Part shown: positions 27,291-35,904 of the stretch, in pieces
Layout of the letters: every line of letters begins with the position of its first letter
Position numbering within the stretch: the stretch's first letter is position 1
NCBI RefSeq assembly: GCF_003054555.1
Contig: NZ_CP026304.1
Span: 5,394,001-5,458,000, forward strand
Length of the DNA: 64,000 nucleotides
Reading direction: 5' to 3'
DNA from: Streptomyces lunaelactis
Lineage (GTDB): Bacteria > Actinomycetota > Actinomycetes > Streptomycetales > Streptomycetaceae
Made by a program: the position numbers and the translations under genes
The notes under the pieces: model-generated
Seen by the model: only the letters and a program-made list of their open reading frames with translations
Databases searched by the model: none
What the model was told of the DNA's origin: nothing

Positions 27291-27319
27291 TTGGCAGAGT
27301 CCTCGCCCTTGGGTAAGCG
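27291..27319 (+). promoter_or_regulatory. Candidate promoter in the liv/PucR intergenic region
   Basis: TTGGCA (27291-27296) and TAAGCG (27314-27319) are 17 nt apart on the plus strand, 35 bp beyond the palindrome. It would give the PucR gene a leader of about 180 nt. The rest of the 390-bp gap shows no gene. Confidence 0.4.
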
Positions 27320-27505
27320 ACTGCTTAGCATGGTGGCCTCCGGGAAGGGTGCCGCCGGCTTCCCCGCGCGACCCGCATGCGGCGTCGCACGCGACTTCCG
27401 CACGGCAGCCATTGCCCGGTGGAGGAACTTCACTGCTCTCAGCGCAGCTCACGACATGGCAACTCGCGTGGTGTTCTCGCACGCCCCGTCCTACCTGGAG
27501 GGTCC

Positions 27506-28807
27506 ATGCACGCCATCTCCGTCCCCGGGAGCTTTCGCCCTCGCGGCCATGACGTATCCCTGCCCAGCGGTCCGGTGCCCGACGGCGGCGCGGATTCCTC
27601 TCCTCTCCAGCTCTTCGACCGTGCCTGCCGGCGCCTTCTGGGGCACGGCGCGGAATTCGCCGACACCGTGGTGGAGAGGATCCGCGCCGAGGTGCCGTAC
27701 TACGCCGACCCGGTGCTCGCGCCGCCCGACGTGCGGCGGACCGTAGGCGTCGGTATCCGTCACGGGCTGGAAGCCGGCGTGGATCCGAGCAGAATCGTGG
27801 ACGTCGAGCGGTACACCAGAGACCTCGGCATGAGACGCGCGGAACAGGGCCGCCCCCTCGACGAGGTATTGCACGCCTACCGCGTCGCCGGCTCCGAAGT
27901 CTGGAGCGGGATCATCAGCGTGGTGGAGCGGGACGGACTCGGCGACGCGCGCCAGTTGGTACACGTCGCCGAGCTGGTGTGGAAGAGCAACGACCGCGAC
28001 GCCGTCATGGTCGCCGACGCCTACCGGCAGGTCGCCAAAGGCGTCGCAAGCCGGCACGGTGAACGCGTCCGTCTGATCCTCGCCGCCTTGCTGGAGACCC
28101 GTAACGAACCCGAGTTCACCCGCGACGCGGCGGCGATCCTCGATCTGCCGCTCGACGGGCGTTTCGCGGTGGCGGTGGTGGGGGCGACACCGCCGTACGG
28201 CCGCGCGCCTCAGACCACTCCGGAGGTTCGCGGCATCCGGATCCTGCGCCACGCCTGCGGACGCCGCGATGTGCTCGTCGCCCACCTTGGCGACCGCCCC
28301 CTGGACGCGCTCGCCTCCGGCCTGGACGCCGGTCCCGGGTTCCGCATCGGGATCAGCCCGGTCGTCCAGGGGCTGGAGAGTCTGGCCCGAGCGCGCGACA
28401 TGGCCGGACTCGCTCTTCGCACGTGCCGGGCCGACGGTGAGATCGCCCGGCTCGACTCCCGGCTGCCCGAGGGGCTCCTGATCTCGCGGCCCGACCTGTC
28501 CGCCGAACTGGCCCACGGGGTGCTCCGGCCCATGTACGACCTTGAACCCGCCGACCGGGACACGCTGTTCGACACCGTCAGCGTCTGGATCGAGAACGGC
28601 GGCTCCGCCGTCCAGGCGGCCCGGCACATGCTCTGCCATCGCAACACCGTGCTCAATCGTCTGCGCCGCTTCGAGCAGATAACCGGCCTTGCGCTGACCC
28701 GCCCCCGCGATCTGGTGCAACTCACCCTCGCGCTGGACGCCCACCGCCTGCTCGGACCGACCGCCGCACTCGGCACCATCGACCGCAATCGCCCGCCGAC
28801 TGCCTGA
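27506..28807 (+). CDS. PucR/CdaR-family transcriptional regulator
   Basis: A 433-residue regulator. An N-terminal helical RsbR-like region (about residues 25-170) is followed by a GGDEF-like fold typical of CdaR proteins, and a C-terminal PucR helix-turn-helix. The HTH reads WIENGGSAVQAARHMLCHRN, then TVLNRLRRFEQITGL. Such proteins often activate purine, amino acid or sugar-acid uptake and degradation genes. ATG 27506 follows GGAGGG six bases upstream; the longer open frame is not family-like. It is divergent from the liv operon and upstream of a symporter pair, so either transporter may be its target. Confidence 0.87.
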   Translation: MHAISVPGSFRPRGHDVSLPSGPVPDGGADSSPLQLFDRACRRLLGHGAEFADTVVERIRAEVPYYADPVLAPPDVRRTVGVGIRHGLEAGVDPSRIVDVERYTRDLGMRRAEQGRPLDEVLHAYRVAGSEVWSGIISVVERDGLGDARQLVHVAELVWKSNDRDAVMVADAYRQVAKGVASRHGERVRLILAALLETRNEPEFTRDAAAILDLPLDGRFAVAVVGATPPYGRAPQTTPEVRGIRILRHACGRRDVLVAHLGDRPLDALASGLDAGPGFRIGISPVVQGLESLARARDMAGLALRTCRADGEIARLDSRLPEGLLISRPDLSAELAHGVLRPMYDLEPADRDTLFDTVSVWIENGGSAVQAARHMLCHRNTVLNRLRRFEQITGLALTRPRDLVQLTLALDAHRLLGPTAALGTIDRNRPPTA

Positions 28808-28866
28808 CGACGCACGGCTCCGCCGCAGCTGATGACCGTCGGCGGTCCGCCGGCCGGCACGACTGG

Positions 28867-28890
28867 ATGGGCATCAGCACAGTTGCCCAT
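28867..28890. promoter_or_regulatory. Inverted repeat between the PucR gene and the symporter pair
   Basis: ATGGGCA (28867-28873) and TGCCCAT (28884-28890) are perfect 7-bp arms with a 10-nt spacer, in the 207-bp gap before the DUF485 gene. It could be an operator or a weak terminator. Confidence 0.3.
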
Positions 28891-29014
28891 GCGGGGCATT
28901 GGGAGCGGACATCGGCCCGAGCACAGCGCATGGACGGGCCGGGGCGCGGGTGCTCTGGTGAGCCTCGCATCAGAGGTGACCCCGCCCGCATCCGCGCCCC
29001 GCCAGGAGACCGCC

Positions 29015-29287
29015 ATGGCCCAACAGCACGCCTCCCTGCTTCATCATCGACCACGGCCGCATCGCCCGGGTATGTCCTTCGCCGTGGTCAACGGACTGAC
29101 CTTCGGTCTCCATCTGCTGCTCGCCTGCTCCGCCGCCGACTTCATGGCCACCCGTGTCTGGGGGGAAACCACCATCGGTGTGCTGGCCCTCCTCATCCAG
29201 GGCTCCCTGCTGCTGTGGACCGCGGCGCGGTACGACCGCCGTGCGGACGAACGCGGCGCTGCGCGGGAGCAGGAGTTGGAGCACTGA
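29015..29287 (+). CDS. DUF485-like small membrane protein, symporter partner
   Basis: A 90-residue protein. His/Arg-rich residues 1-18 are followed by two hydrophobic helices (SFAVVNGLTFGLHLLLACSA and TTIGVLALLIQGSLLLWTAA) and a charged tail. This matches YjcH/DUF485 proteins, which are encoded next to acetate-type sodium:solute symporters. ATG 29015 follows CAGGAGA. Its TGA overlaps the symporter ATG by one base, so translation is coupled. The biochemical role of DUF485 is not established. Confidence 0.75.
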   Translation: MAQQHASLLHHRPRPHRPGMSFAVVNGLTFGLHLLLACSAADFMATRVWGETTIGVLALLIQGSLLLWTAARYDRRADERGAAREQELEH

Positions 29288-30891
29288 TGAATCCGGAGAT
29301 CCTGCTCGCCGCGCCCGGCGCCCTGGACACGGACACGCGCGCCCTGGTCCTCGTGGGCTTTCTCACGTTCATCGTCCCCATCCTGTTCATCTGCGTCCTC
29401 AGCGGCCCCGAGAGAGACAGGGTCAACGACTTCTACACAGCGGGTCGCAGCGTGCCGCCCTTGCGGGGAGCGCTCGTACTGTCCGGCGTCTACCTGTCCG
29501 CGGCCACGGTGCTCGGCACCACGGGAAGCGTCGCGGTCTTCGGCTACGACGGTCTGTTCATCGCCCTGTGCACCGTGCTGTCCCTCGGCGTGCTCCTCCT
29601 GCTGGCCCGCCCCCTGCGCGAGCGGGCCGGCTACACCTTGGGTGACATATTCGCCCTGCGGGCTCCAGGACCCGCGGCAAGGATCGCGGCCGCCGTCGTG
29701 ACCCTGAGCGCATGCGTCCCCTATCTGGTCGTGCAGCTCTCCGGTGCGGGAGTGACCACCACGGCGCTGCTGGGACTGTCCGGTGCGGGCGCCGAACAGA
29801 GCGCCGTCATCATGATCGGCGCACTGGTCGTCTGCGCAACGGTTTTCGGCGGCATGCGTGGCACCATCGTGATTCAGGTGATCAAAACGGTGGTGCTGCT
29901 CTGCGCGGCCCTGGCTGTGACAGCTGTACTGCTCCATCATTTTCACTGGAGCGGCGAATCCCTGATCGACGCCGCCGGACAGGGCAGCGGCCGTCCCGCC
30001 GGCTATATGCGACCCGGCCTCAGGTTCGCCGGCAGCACCGACCCCGAAAGCACACTCGACTTCGTCGGCCTGATGATCACCATCGTGCTGGGAGTGGCGT
30101 GCCTGCCACACGTGGCCATGCAACTGGGCACCGCGCCCGACGCGGCCGCCGCGCGCCGCACAGTGCGCCACACCATCAGCATCGTCGGCGCTTTCTGCCT
30201 CACCACAGCACTGATGGGCTTCGCAGCTGCCGCGTTGGTCGGCGCCCCGGCGATCATGGCCGCGGATCCGGGAGGCAACAGCACCCTGCTGCTGCTCACC
30301 GGCGAACTGGCCGGCGGCTCCTCCACCGACACGGGCGGTGCGTTTCTCGTCGTACTGGTTTCCTCCGCAGTGTTCCTCACCACGCTCGCGGTCGTGGCGA
30401 GCATCACCCTGGCGGCCGCGGCGGCGGTCGCCCACGACCTGTACACGCATGTCCTGCGCCGGGGGCGCACGACCGAAGGCCGAGAGGTGGCCGCCGCACG
30501 CTTGGCGTCCGCCGCGGTCGGAGCACTGAGCATCGGACTGGCGGTCTGGGTCCAGGGATGGAACGTCCTGTTCCTGTCTGCGCTCTCCCTGGCGGTAGCC
30601 GCCTCCTGCCTGCTTCCGGCACTGGTGTACTCCCTCTTCTGGAGTGGGTACACCCGTGCCGGTCTGCTCTGGACGCTGTACGGAGGCCTGGGCTGCGCCG
30701 TCGGACTGCAGATCTGCGGTCCGGTCTTCTCCGGCACCCCCTCGGCGCTCTTCCCGGACTGGAACCTCGACTGGTTCCCGCTCCAGACGGTCGTCCTCGT
30801 ATCGATGCCCGCCGCCTTTCTGCTCGGCGCGCTGGGCAGCGTGATGGGAAAGCGGCGGGTGCCGGAGGTCGGGGAGCATGCCAGGGCATGA
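29287..30891 (+). CDS. Sodium:solute symporter (SSS family, ActP/MctC-like)
   Basis: A 534-residue protein with about 13 TM segments. NDFYTAGRSVPPLRGALVLSG is the SSS signature after TM1. YLSAATVLGTTGSVAVFGYD and VACLPHVAMQLGTAPDA fit the monocarboxylate (acetate, pyruvate, propionate) branch. The preceding DUF485 gene supports this branch. It likely imports a small carboxylate with sodium or protons. It is convergent with the histidine-kinase gene 49 bp away. Confidence 0.88.
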   Translation: MNPEILLAAPGALDTDTRALVLVGFLTFIVPILFICVLSGPERDRVNDFYTAGRSVPPLRGALVLSGVYLSAATVLGTTGSVAVFGYDGLFIALCTVLSLGVLLLLARPLRERAGYTLGDIFALRAPGPAARIAAAVVTLSACVPYLVVQLSGAGVTTTALLGLSGAGAEQSAVIMIGALVVCATVFGGMRGTIVIQVIKTVVLLCAALAVTAVLLHHFHWSGESLIDAAGQGSGRPAGYMRPGLRFAGSTDPESTLDFVGLMITIVLGVACLPHVAMQLGTAPDAAAARRTVRHTISIVGAFCLTTALMGFAAAALVGAPAIMAADPGGNSTLLLLTGELAGGSSTDTGGAFLVVLVSSAVFLTTLAVVASITLAAAAAVAHDLYTHVLRRGRTTEGREVAAARLASAAVGALSIGLAVWVQGWNVLFLSALSLAVAASCLLPALVYSLFWSGYTRAGLLWTLYGGLGCAVGLQICGPVFSGTPSALFPDWNLDWFPLQTVVLVSMPAAFLLGALGSVMGKRRVPEVGEHARA

Positions 30892-30940
30892 AGTGGCGCA
30901 CGGGCCACAGCTGCCGACCCGTCACTGAGCCGCGCCGAGT

Positions 30941-32935
30941 TCAGCCGGCCGTCGCCGAATGCGTCTGTGCCGAATGCGTCTGTGTCGACTGCGGCTGTGT
31001 CACATCGACGAGAGTGGCCGGCAGGGCGATGTACGCGGTGACACCCACGGCCCCGTCCTGCCCTTGGGTGGGGCGCAGTTCGACCTGGGCGCCGAGCCGG
31101 GCCGCCAGTGTCCCGACGACGTAGTGGCCGAGGTAGCGGGTGGGGGCGATCAGGAAGGTTTCCCGGCCCGCGAGCCGGGCGTTGGAGCGGGCCAGCTCCT
31201 CGGCGCTCATGCCAGAACCCCGATCGACGACTGCAAGGCAGTAGTCGCCGACGTCGCGCCAGCCGTAGATCTCGACCGGGCACGAGGGAGGTGAGAAGAC
31301 CAGGGCGTTCTCTATGAGTTCGGCGAGCAGATGGGAGAGCTCGGCAACGGCCCGGCCGTGGATCCGGCCGTCCTGTACGTCGGCCACAGCGACGCGCTGG
31401 TACTGCTCGACCTCGGCGATCGCCGACTGGACCACCTCGGTCGCCGTCACCAGGCCGGACCAGGTGCGCGGCGGCAGCTCCTCCCCGGCGAGCACGAGCA
31501 GCGACTCGGCATTGCGGCGCATACGGGTGGCCAGGTGGTCGAGTTCGAAGAGCTCGCCAAGCGCGTCCGGGTCGATTTCCTGGCGCTCCAGGATGGTGAT
31601 CAGGCCGAGCTGGCGGGAGAGCAGCGCCTGATTGCGGCGGCCGAGGCTGGCGAGCGACTCGGAGGTGTTGCGCCGGAGCACAGCCTGCTCGGTCGCAAGG
31701 CCTATCGCAGTGTGCTCGACATTGTGCAGGGCGGTGGCGAGCCTGGTGAACTCGCGGGCGCTGTCGGGGACCGGACGGGACGGTTCAGGGACGAGTTCGT
31801 CGCCCGCCTCGGCCTCCTGGATCCGGGCAACAGCGGCGGGCAGCCCGGTACGAGCCACCGAGTCGGCCTCATCGGCGAGTGCGACGAGCGGCCGCGTGAT
31901 CGAGCGGGCGGAGAGCACGGCGAGTGCGGTGGCAACCGCGAGGATCAGCACACCGAGGCCGATGAAGCCGCCCAACTGCCTGGTGGCGTCGTCCCCGATG
32001 CGGTCCGCGCGAACCCGCACGTCGGCGCCGATCTGCCGTTGCACGCCATGGAGTTGGTCGACGAGCACGGTCATCGACGACCACCAGAGGCCGGGGTTCA
32101 CAGCGAGCCGGCTGCCGTCGGCTCCGCCCTCCGCCCGCTTCTCGTAGCCGGTCGCGCGCCGGGCGTCGCTGGTGGCGAAGGCGGCGGCGAGTGCGGACTG
32201 CTGGTCGGAGGTGGCGAGTTCGGCGTACTGACGCAGGAAGGCCAGCCGCTCCGCCCGTACCTCGGTGAAGTCGAGGAACTCGCTCCCCTTGAAACGCCCG
32301 GCGGCAAAGACCCCGTTGAGGGAGCCGCGCTCCAGGGCGACCGCCTCGGTGGTTCGGGCGAGGGCCTGCAGGGCGCCCATCGCGTCGGCGAGGGGGCGGT
32401 CACCCCGAGCGGGTTCCGCCGCCGCGGCGCTGATCAGGCCGTCGATCGCCTCGGTGTACGCGGCCAGGGTCGGCGCGCGCTGGGCGGCGCCGTCGTCAAC
32501 CGTTCGGCGCATGTCGGCCAACGCCGCGACCGGGGAGAGCGCGTCCCGTAAGTCGTCGGCGGTATCCGCGTCCGCGCCGCCCGCCGCGAGCAGGGCGTCG
32601 AATCCGGTCCGGGCGGTATCGGTGCGGGCACGCTGAACGTCGACGTCGTCGCGGTACTCCTTGGCGCCGCCCACCAGCCCATTGGTGAGGCCACGTTCGC
32701 GCTGCAGCTCGCGCACCAGATCCTGGGCCTTGAGGACAAGCTCGACCCGGCCGGCGGTCTCGCGCGCCGCGGACCAGTCGGCCGCCCGGTCGACGACACC
32801 GAGGCCGGTCACGACCAGCAGCAGACAGGTGGGCACGGCGAGCACGATGGCCACACGGCCGCGGATCGTGCCCCAACCGGGCAGAGTGGGAAGAGCGGGC
32901 TGTCGCGACGGAGTGCGTCGTCGGTTGCGGATCAC
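30941..32935 (-). CDS. Orphan sensor histidine kinase-like ATPase with nitrate/nitrite-sensing domain
   Basis: A 664-residue membrane protein. TM1 is at about residues 27-48. An extracellular NIT domain (about 55-320) includes LVRELQRERGLTNGLVGG and EAVALERGSLNGVFAAGRF. TM2 is at about 322-343, followed by a HAMP-like linker, a helical region with ELDHLATRMRRNAESLLVLAG, and an HATPase domain with ELIENALVFSPP (N box) and VVDRGSGMS (G1). The usual second glycine box GLGL reads YLGH, so ATP binding may differ. The tail has a 15-base tandem repeat giving THSAQ/THSA. It resembles conservon CvnA proteins, but no cvnB-D genes or response regulator follow. GTG 32935 with TATCGT eight bases upstream suggests a leaderless mRNA. 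Confidence 0.8.
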   Translation of the reverse strand: MIRNRRRTPSRQPALPTLPGWGTIRGRVAIVLAVPTCLLLVVTGLGVVDRAADWSAARETAGRVELVLKAQDLVRELQRERGLTNGLVGGAKEYRDDVDVQRARTDTARTGFDALLAAGGADADTADDLRDALSPVAALADMRRTVDDGAAQRAPTLAAYTEAIDGLISAAAAEPARGDRPLADAMGALQALARTTEAVALERGSLNGVFAAGRFKGSEFLDFTEVRAERLAFLRQYAELATSDQQSALAAAFATSDARRATGYEKRAEGGADGSRLAVNPGLWWSSMTVLVDQLHGVQRQIGADVRVRADRIGDDATRQLGGFIGLGVLILAVATALAVLSARSITRPLVALADEADSVARTGLPAAVARIQEAEAGDELVPEPSRPVPDSAREFTRLATALHNVEHTAIGLATEQAVLRRNTSESLASLGRRNQALLSRQLGLITILERQEIDPDALGELFELDHLATRMRRNAESLLVLAGEELPPRTWSGLVTATEVVQSAIAEVEQYQRVAVADVQDGRIHGRAVAELSHLLAELIENALVFSPPSCPVEIYGWRDVGDYCLAVVDRGSGMSAEELARSNARLAGRETFLIAPTRYLGHYVVGTLAARLGAQVELRPTQGQDGAVGVTAYIALPATLVDVTQPQSTQTHSAQTHSATAG

Positions 32936-33050
32936 GTCCGACGACGATACGAACCGGCGTGCCCGGCGCGGTTTCCCGGCGGTAAGGGGATGGTTGCTCC
33001 CGGCTCACAGGAAGCCCGGCCGCGCCGCGCGCCATCCGCCACCTTCCCGT

Positions 33051-33075
33051 AACTCGGCACCGGGTGCCGTGAGTT
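33051..33075. promoter_or_regulatory. Hairpin in the 319-bp gap between histidine kinase and popR
   Basis: AACTC-GGCACC pairs with GGTGCC-(GT bulge)-GAGTT around a single-base centre (33062). It lies in the divergent region 32936-33254, which has no gene. Its function is unknown: it may be an operator for either gene. Confidence 0.3.
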
Positions 33076-33254
33076 GTGGGCGCGACGCCGGTCTGTACCC
33101 GTCATGTCGTACGCATGTATCGCGCCCCCCCGAGTGACGCGTCGGCTGCGAGCTGAACCCTGGAGCCCTTCTCGGACACCGCCGCCGCATCACGCGATTT
33201 CGCCGGGGGCGGAACCCGCCTCCCTCCCAGCCGGGCGGCTCTTACGCTCAAGAG

Positions 33255-33701
33255 GTGAGCACCCAAGCGCCGAACCAAGCCCGCGTCATTCCCCTGCGCC
33301 CGGTCGCACCGGCGCCCGCCCCCGCGGCCAAGGAGCCCCTCTGGCGCCACATCGTTGGTCACGTCCTGCGCCGCGAGCGTCTCGCCCAGGAACGTACGCT
33401 CAAGGATGTCGCCGACGCCGCCCGGATCTCGATGCCCTATCTCTCCGAGCTCGAGCGCGGCCGCAAGGAGGCCTCGTCCGAAGTCCTCGCGGCCGCCGCG
33501 CGTGCACTGGGTCTCGGGCTGGCCGACCTGCTCGCCCTGGCACATGGTGAGCTCGCCCGCCCGGTCCGGGCGAGGCGGGCCAACGCCGACATCGCCCCCA
33601 CCGCCGCCGATGGCGCGGTGACGTCGGTCGCGGCGCTGAGCAACCGGCACACCGGGGCGCGGATGCCCTCGCGGCAGGGCCAAGTGAGCCTCGCCGCCTG
33701 A
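33255..33701 (+). CDS. popR: PopR/ClgR-family XRE regulator of clp genes
   Basis: A 148-residue regulator. The Pro/Ala-rich leader is followed by a Cro/C1-type HTH: LKDVADAARISMPYLSELER, then GRKEASSEVLAAAARALG. The protein ends in LAA. In S. lividans the two terminal alanines of PopR mark it for ClpP1P2 degradation, and PopR activates clpP3-clpP4. The C terminus and the adjacent clpP3-clpP4 pair both support PopR over ClgR. GTG 33255 has TACGCT (33243-33248) six bases upstream, indicating a leaderless transcript. It is convergent with clpP4 across a terminator. Confidence 0.82.
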   Translation: MSTQAPNQARVIPLRPVAPAPAPAAKEPLWRHIVGHVLRRERLAQERTLKDVADAARISMPYLSELERGRKEASSEVLAAAARALGLGLADLLALAHGELARPVRARRANADIAPTAADGAVTSVAALSNRHTGARMPSRQGQVSLAA

Positions 33702-33708
33702 CCCTGAC

Positions 33709-33743
33709 GGGCGGCCGTACGCTCGCCGGAGCGACGGCCGCCC
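33709..33743. terminator. Bidirectional terminator between popR and clpP4
   Basis: A 10-bp stem, GGGCGGCCGT (33709-33718) with ACGGCCGCCC (33734-33743), has an inner GCTC/GAGC hairpin. It separates the convergent genes by only 48 bp. Confidence 0.75.
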
Positions 33744-33749
33744 CGCACG

Positions 33750-34355
33750 TCAGGCGGCAACCGCGAGCCGCCGGCTCAGAACCTCGTCGGCGAGCCCGTA
33801 CGCCACCGCCTCCTGCGCGGTGAAGATCTTGTCCCGGTCCATGTCCGCGCGCAGCGTCGCGACGTCGTGGTGCGTGTGCCGGGACAGCACCTCCTCGACC
33901 TGGGAGCGGATCCGCAGCATCTCCTTGGCCTGGAGGCTGAGATCCGAGACCGTCCCCTGCCGGCCGCCGCTCGCCGGCTGCCCCAACAGCACCCGGGCGT
34001 GCTCGAGTACGAACCGCCGCCCGGGGGCTCCGCCGGCCAGGAGCACCGCCGCGGTCGAGGCCGCCTGCCCGACGCAGAACGTCGAGATCGGGGCGCGGAT
34101 GAAGGTCATCGTGTCGTAGATCGCCATGAGTGAAGTGAAGGAGCCGCCGGGCGAGTTGATGTAGATCGCGATCTCGCTGTCCGGGCTCGACGACTCGAGG
34201 TGGAGCAGCTGCGCGATGACGACGTTCGCCACGCCGTCGTCGATCTCGGTACCGAGGAAGATGATCCGCTCGGACAGCAGCCGGCTGAAGACGTCGTACG
34301 ACCGCTCGCCCTGCGGCGTGCGCTCGACGACGTTCGGGATCGTGTACTGGCCCAT
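33750..34355 (-). CDS. clpP4: ClpP4-type protease subunit lacking the catalytic His
   Basis: A 201-residue ClpP-fold protein. The Ser nucleophile is present in GQAAST (Ser100), and the acid is probably Asp175. The catalytic His normally found in the (I/M)HQP motif is replaced: the segment reads [10 protein letters not shown], with Gly125 in its place. The subunit should therefore be inactive or depend on mixing with ClpP3. YINSPGGSF, the oligomer and oxyanion segment, is intact. It starts one base after the clpP3 stop, so the two are translated together. It ends AVAA, which resembles Clp substrate tails. Part of the PopR-controlled clpP3-clpP4 operon type known in streptomycetes. Confidence 0.88.
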   Translation of the reverse strand: MGQYTIPNVVERTPQGERSYDVFSRLLSERIIFLGTEIDDGVANVVIAQLLHLESSSPDSEIAIYINSPGGSFTSLMAIYDTMTFIRAPISTFCVGQAASTAAVLLAGGAPGRRFVLEHARVLLGQPASGGRQGTVSDLSLQAKEMLRIRSQVEEVLSRHTHHDVATLRADMDRDKIFTAQEAVAYGLADEVLSRRLAVAA

Positions 34356-34356
34356 G

Positions 34357-35010
34357 TCAGAGTCCCACCCGTCGACGCGAACCGGCCGGCCGTACGCTGT
34401 CGAGCGACTCGACGACGTGATCGACCATGCCGTACTCCTTCGCCTGCTCGGCCGTGAACCACCGGTCGCGGTCGCCGTCGCGGGAGATCGTCTCCTCGCT
34501 CTGGCCGGTGTGCTTCGCGGTGATGCGCTCGATGGCCTTCTTCGTGAACTCCAGGTTCTCGGCCTGGATCGCGATATCGGCGGCGGTCCCGCCGATGCCG
34601 GCCGACGGCTGGTGCATCATGATCCGCGCGTTCGGCAGCGCATGGCGTTTCCCCTCCGTCCCGACGGCGAGGAGGAACTGCCCCATGCTCGCGGCGAACC
34701 CCATGGCGAGGGTGGAGACGTCGTTCGGGATCAGCCGCATCGTGTCGTAGATCGCCAGCCCGGCCGTCACCGAGCCGCCCGGACTGTTGATGTAGAGGCT
34801 GATGTCGGTCTTCGGGTCCTCCGCCGACAGGAGGAGCATCTGCGCACACACCCGGTTCGCGGAGACCTCGTCCACCTGGGTGCCGAGGAAGACGATCCGC
34901 TGCGTGAGGAGTTGGGCGGCGAGGTGGTCGTCGAACCGCGACGGGGGTGTGTCGCCGGTGTCGGCTCGTGGATTCAGGCCTGGGTCCCAGCCGGTGATGA
35001 GTGGCGACAT
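34357..35010 (-). CDS. clpP3: ClpP3-type ATP-dependent protease proteolytic subunit
   Basis: A 217-residue serine protease subunit with a full triad: Ser108 (GFAASMG), His133 ([10 protein letters not shown]) and Asp182. [19 protein letters not shown] is intact. The N-terminal 25 residues ([20 protein letters not shown]) are longer than in ClpP1/2. ATG 35010 follows GAGGAGGA six bases upstream; the longer open frame overlaps the DUF7848 gene and is not family-like. It lies 71 bp after DUF7848, so its promoter may lie inside that gene or transcription may read through. Confidence 0.9.
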   Translation of the reverse strand: MSPLITGWDPGLNPRADTGDTPPSRFDDHLAAQLLTQRIVFLGTQVDEVSANRVCAQMLLLSAEDPKTDISLYINSPGGSVTAGLAIYDTMRLIPNDVSTLAMGFAASMGQFLLAVGTEGKRHALPNARIMMHQPSAGIGGTAADIAIQAENLEFTKKAIERITAKHTGQSEETISRDGDRDRWFTAEQAKEYGMVDHVVESLDSVRPAGSRRRVGL

Positions 35011-35081
35011 CGGTCCTCCTCGTCGTGGCGCGGCGGTGGTCGCCGCGGTCTCTCCACTGTCGGCGGGCTTGCGTTGCCACG

Positions 35082-35342
35082 TCAGGATTCTTGGCCCGCA
35101 GCAGATTCGCTGACGGCAGAGGAGCCCTCCAGCGCCGCGCGGAAGAACGCGGTCGTGATCCCCCGGAACCCGGTGTGCCCAGTGCGGCCCGCATGGCGCA
35201 GGCACCAGATCTCCGGGCCCGCTTTGTCGTCCGCCGGCCCGGAAGCCTCTCCGCACGAGGTGCACTCGGCCTCGAAGATCGGGCCGCTCCCTGAGAGATC
35301 GATGCTCAGTGTCCAGTCGGCGGACCGCATCACCCGAGCCAT
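35082..35342 (-). CDS. DUF7848-type small protein
   Basis: An 86-residue protein with Cys-containing motifs CTSCGE, WCLRHAG and a His ([15 protein letters not shown]). Paired CxxC and CxxH spacing suggests metal binding. I recognise it as the Streptomyces DUF7848 family, function unknown. ATG 35342 overlaps the stop of the RsbW-like gene (TGATG) and has GGAGGGG before it. It is therefore translated with that ATPase. These two genes recur together in Streptomyces next to XRE regulators. Confidence 0.75.
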   Translation of the reverse strand: MARVMRSADWTLSIDLSGSGPIFEAECTSCGEASGPADDKAGPEIWCLRHAGRTGHTGFRGITTAFFRAALEGSSAVSESAAGQES

Positions 35343-35794
35343 CAAGACCCCTCCTGCTGCCGCACACTGTGGTCACCGCCCGCGCCGGCAACCGTCAGAA
35401 CGGCCCACACCGCCTTGCCGGGCCCCGTCCGGTCGCTCACGTCCCACCGGTCTGCCACGGCGGCCACGAGGCTCAACCCCCTTCCGCTGACGGCCTCCGC
35501 ATCGAGCGACCGCATAACCGGCCGCTCGTCCGCCGTGTCGTGGACCTCGATCCGCACGCCGTCACTGACGGGCCGACAGCGCGTCTCGATCTCCCGCCCA
35601 GGGGATACGCGCGCATGACGGACGGCGTTCGTCAGCAGCTCGGAGAGCACCAGGAGGGCTGCATCCTCGATCTGCGGCAGTCCCCATTCGGCCAACGTCT
35701 TGCGTAACTCAGCGCGCGCCAATGGGACGGAACGGGGATGGCGTGCCCAACGCCGAATCACTTCACGGTCGTTCGCTCCCGCGCTGCTGTCCAT
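35342..35794 (-). CDS. RsbW-like ATP-binding protein (anti-sigma regulatory kinase fold)
   Basis: A 150-residue stand-alone HATPase_c domain. [17 protein letters not shown] is the N box, VHDTADE (G1 region) and [16 protein letters not shown] the glycine lid. No sigma-factor gene is adjacent. Many Streptomyces genomes carry dozens of such proteins, often paired with XRE regulators, and most have no defined target. The short gene encodes no sensor domain. It is upstream of DUF7848 in the same transcript. Confidence 0.82.
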   Translation of the reverse strand: MDSSAGANDREVIRRWARHPRSVPLARAELRKTLAEWGLPQIEDAALLVLSELLTNAVRHARVSPGREIETRCRPVSDGVRIEVHDTADERPVMRSLDAEAVSGRGLSLVAAVADRWDVSDRTGPGKAVWAVLTVAGAGGDHSVRQQEGS

Positions 35795-35863
35795 GTCGCC
35801 TACCCCGGGTCCCTTTGTCGTGAATTGGCCCGGTATTCATGCTGGCGACGCGCAAGACCCGCA

Positions 35864-35885
35864 GCTTTCACACCTGGGTGAAAGC
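35864..35885. terminator. Terminator of the XRE-TPR regulator gene
   Basis: An 8-bp stem, GCTTTCAC (35864-35871) with GTGAAAGC (35878-35885), lies 20 bp past the minus-strand stop at 35905. It separates that gene from the RsbW-like operon. Confidence 0.5.
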
Positions 35886-35904
35886 CGGAGGCGCGTCAGA
35901 GGGT

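Noticed and set aside
35101..35120. PopR operator before clpP3
   Set aside because: Only a single GGCAGA half-site (35115-35120) of the recalled TCTGCC-N3-GGCAGA is present, inside the DUF7848 gene.
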